From Pantoea sp. Ep11b (lineage in GTDB: Bacteria > Pseudomonadota > Gammaproteobacteria > Enterobacterales > Enterobacteriaceae): a stretch of DNA of 64,000 nt. The stretch spans positions 1,364,001 through 1,428,000 of the forward strand of contig NZ_CP160631.1 in the NCBI RefSeq assembly GCF_040783975.1, in the 5' to 3' direction. Below, in pieces: positions 63,132 through 64,000 of this stretch. The position numbers were made by a program, and so were the translations under genes. Below the pieces are notes generated by a model. It did not search any database and had not been told where the DNA came from. It saw nothing but the letters and a program-made list of their open reading frames with translations. The number at the start of each line of letters is the position of its first letter. Position 1 is the stretch's first letter.

Positions 63132-64000
63132 ATGAAACTCAGGATTGTTGCTGCCACCACACTTTTACTCTCTGCCGCCTGTGCCGCGACCACCTATCCG
63201 GTCACGGTGACCGACATGGATGGTCAGAAAATTACGCTGCAGAAAGAGCCGCAGCATGTGATTTTGCAGGATGGCCGCGACGTAATGGCGCTGGCGTTGC
63301 TGGATCGGCAGAACCCGTTTCAGCGGGTCGTGGCCTGGAACAACCTGCCGAAAAAGCAGGACACCCAGACCTGGGATCTGCTGAAGCAGCGCTGGCCACA
63401 GGCGACGTCGATTGTGGATATGGGCTTTAACGATCAGGGGCAGGTTAACCTGGAGAGCGTGCTGGCGAAGCAGCCCGATCTGATGATTGCCCAGCTGCGT
63501 GCAAAACCGGCGCTGGCCCAGTCGGGCGTCCTTGCCACCCTGAAAAATCTGCACATCCCGGTGCTGTTCCTGGATGATGAGCTGCACCCGAAAGAGAACA
63601 CGCTGAAAAGTGTGAAAGTGCTGGGCACCGTGCTGAACCGCGAAACGGAGGCGAAAGAGTACGCCGATTTCTATCAGCAGCGCTGGGAGATGCTTCAGCG
63701 GAAGATTGCTCAGGTGCCGGAGAAGCCGACGGTCTTTATCGAACCGATCGCCGGTAACAGCGATAACTGCTGCTTTACCCACGGTCACAACGGCTGGGGT
63801 GCGCTGGTGGAAGCGGTTGGCGGAAAAAATATCGGCTCTTCGCTGCTGCCCGGCAGCTCAGGCTTTGTGTCGCTGGAGAAGATTATCGCCATGAAGCCGG
63901 ATGTCTACATCATGACCGGATCGAAGCGCCCGAACAGCAACGTGCTGCCGTTTGGCTATGGCGCGAGTCAGACCGATGTGACCGCTACCTTCAACCGTCT
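63132..64000 (+). CDS. ABC transporter periplasmic iron/siderophore-type binding protein (partial)
   Basis: The first 289 residues are present; the gene runs off the right edge. ATG 63132 has AGGAG 5 bp upstream. Signal peptide MKLRIVAATTLLLSAACA. Mature features of the class III FepB/BtuF-like binding fold: YPVTVTDMDGQKITLQKEPQ, LESVLAKQPDLMIAQLRAKP, LHIPVLFLDDELHPKENTLK and later LEKIIAMKPDVYIMTGS. NCCFTHGHNGWGALVEAVGG resembles binding proteins for Fe(III)-complexes. The permease and ATPase genes presumably lie beyond the window. Confidence 0.85.
   Translation, partial: MKLRIVAATTLLLSAACAATTYPVTVTDMDGQKITLQKEPQHVILQDGRDVMALALLDRQNPFQRVVAWNNLPKKQDTQTWDLLKQRWPQATSIVDMGFNDQGQVNLESVLAKQPDLMIAQLRAKPALAQSGVLATLKNLHIPVLFLDDELHPKENTLKSVKVLGTVLNRETEAKEYADFYQQRWEMLQRKIAQVPEKPTVFIEPIAGNSDNCCFTHGHNGWGALVEAVGGKNIGSSLLPGSSGFVSLEKIIAMKPDVYIMTGSKRPNSNVLPFGYGASQTDVTATFNR

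Overview
This window is a chromosomal segment of an Enterobacterales bacterium, most likely Erwiniaceae and probably Pantoea or a close relative. The first 39 kb follow the E. coli K-12 order from acrB to argU almost gene for gene: acrB-acrA-acrR, ybaM, priC, ybaN, apt, dnaX, ybaB, recR, htpG, adk, hemH, gsk, ybaL, ushA, ybaK, chiX, ybaP, copA, cueR, ybbJ, qmcA, cnoX, ybbO, tesA, ybbA, ybbP, purK, purE, lpxH, ppiB, cysS, ybcJ, folD, then a tRNA-Arg(UCU). Several E. coli genes are missing from their usual places (mscK, aes, fsr, fetAB, rhsD). Lineage-specific genes are inserted instead: a GlsB-like protein, a LysR/orphan pair, and a PACE efflux gene with a divergent LysR regulator. The genus call rests on recalled synteny and protein similarity, not on a search.

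1-39 kb, core. An RND efflux operon with its repressor and a recognisable AcrR operator opens the window. Replication and repair genes follow (priC, dnaX with a preserved gamma frameshift signal, ybaB-recR), then the chaperone htpG with a sigma-32 promoter, nucleotide and haem enzymes (apt, adk, hemH, gsk, ushA), copper efflux (copA/cueR with a shared CueR promoter and a copA frameshift site), a membrane-quality and redox cluster (ybbJ-qmcA, cnoX), lysophospholipase tesA with the ybbAP exporter, purine synthesis (purEK with a PurR box) and the lpxH-ppiB / cysS / ybcJ-folD block. The regulatory RNA ChiX sits between ybaK and ybaP.

39.5-43 kb, tRNA-associated accessory strip. Downstream of the tRNA-Arg gene, base composition becomes more AT-rich and the content looks like debris. 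It holds a small two-TM membrane protein with a truncated tandem paralogue, an IS3-family OrfA fragment, and a decayed type VI-style L,D-transpeptidase effector (DUF2778/Tlde1-like) with an amber codon and a frameshift, overlapping a small membrane protein that may be its immunity partner. A D-Ala-D-Ala dipeptidase (ddpX) follows.

43-64 kb, Erwiniaceae-type variable backbone: DUF2171, DUF1349, DUF481, a CorA-like transporter, a cyanide-insensitive-type bd oxidase pair, two DUF421 membrane proteins, a BssS-like protein, a cupin, DUF4186, a LEA-like periplasmic protein, an AI-2E-family transporter with an alanine-rich tail, a lipoprotein, a zinc alcohol dehydrogenase, a SdaC-like serine transporter and the start of a metal/siderophore-type binding protein. 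The most unusual object is a single 1253-residue reading frame (53907-57668, minus) that joins a glycoside hydrolase, a glycosyltransferase and an FAD-dependent UDP-galactopyranose-mutase-like module.
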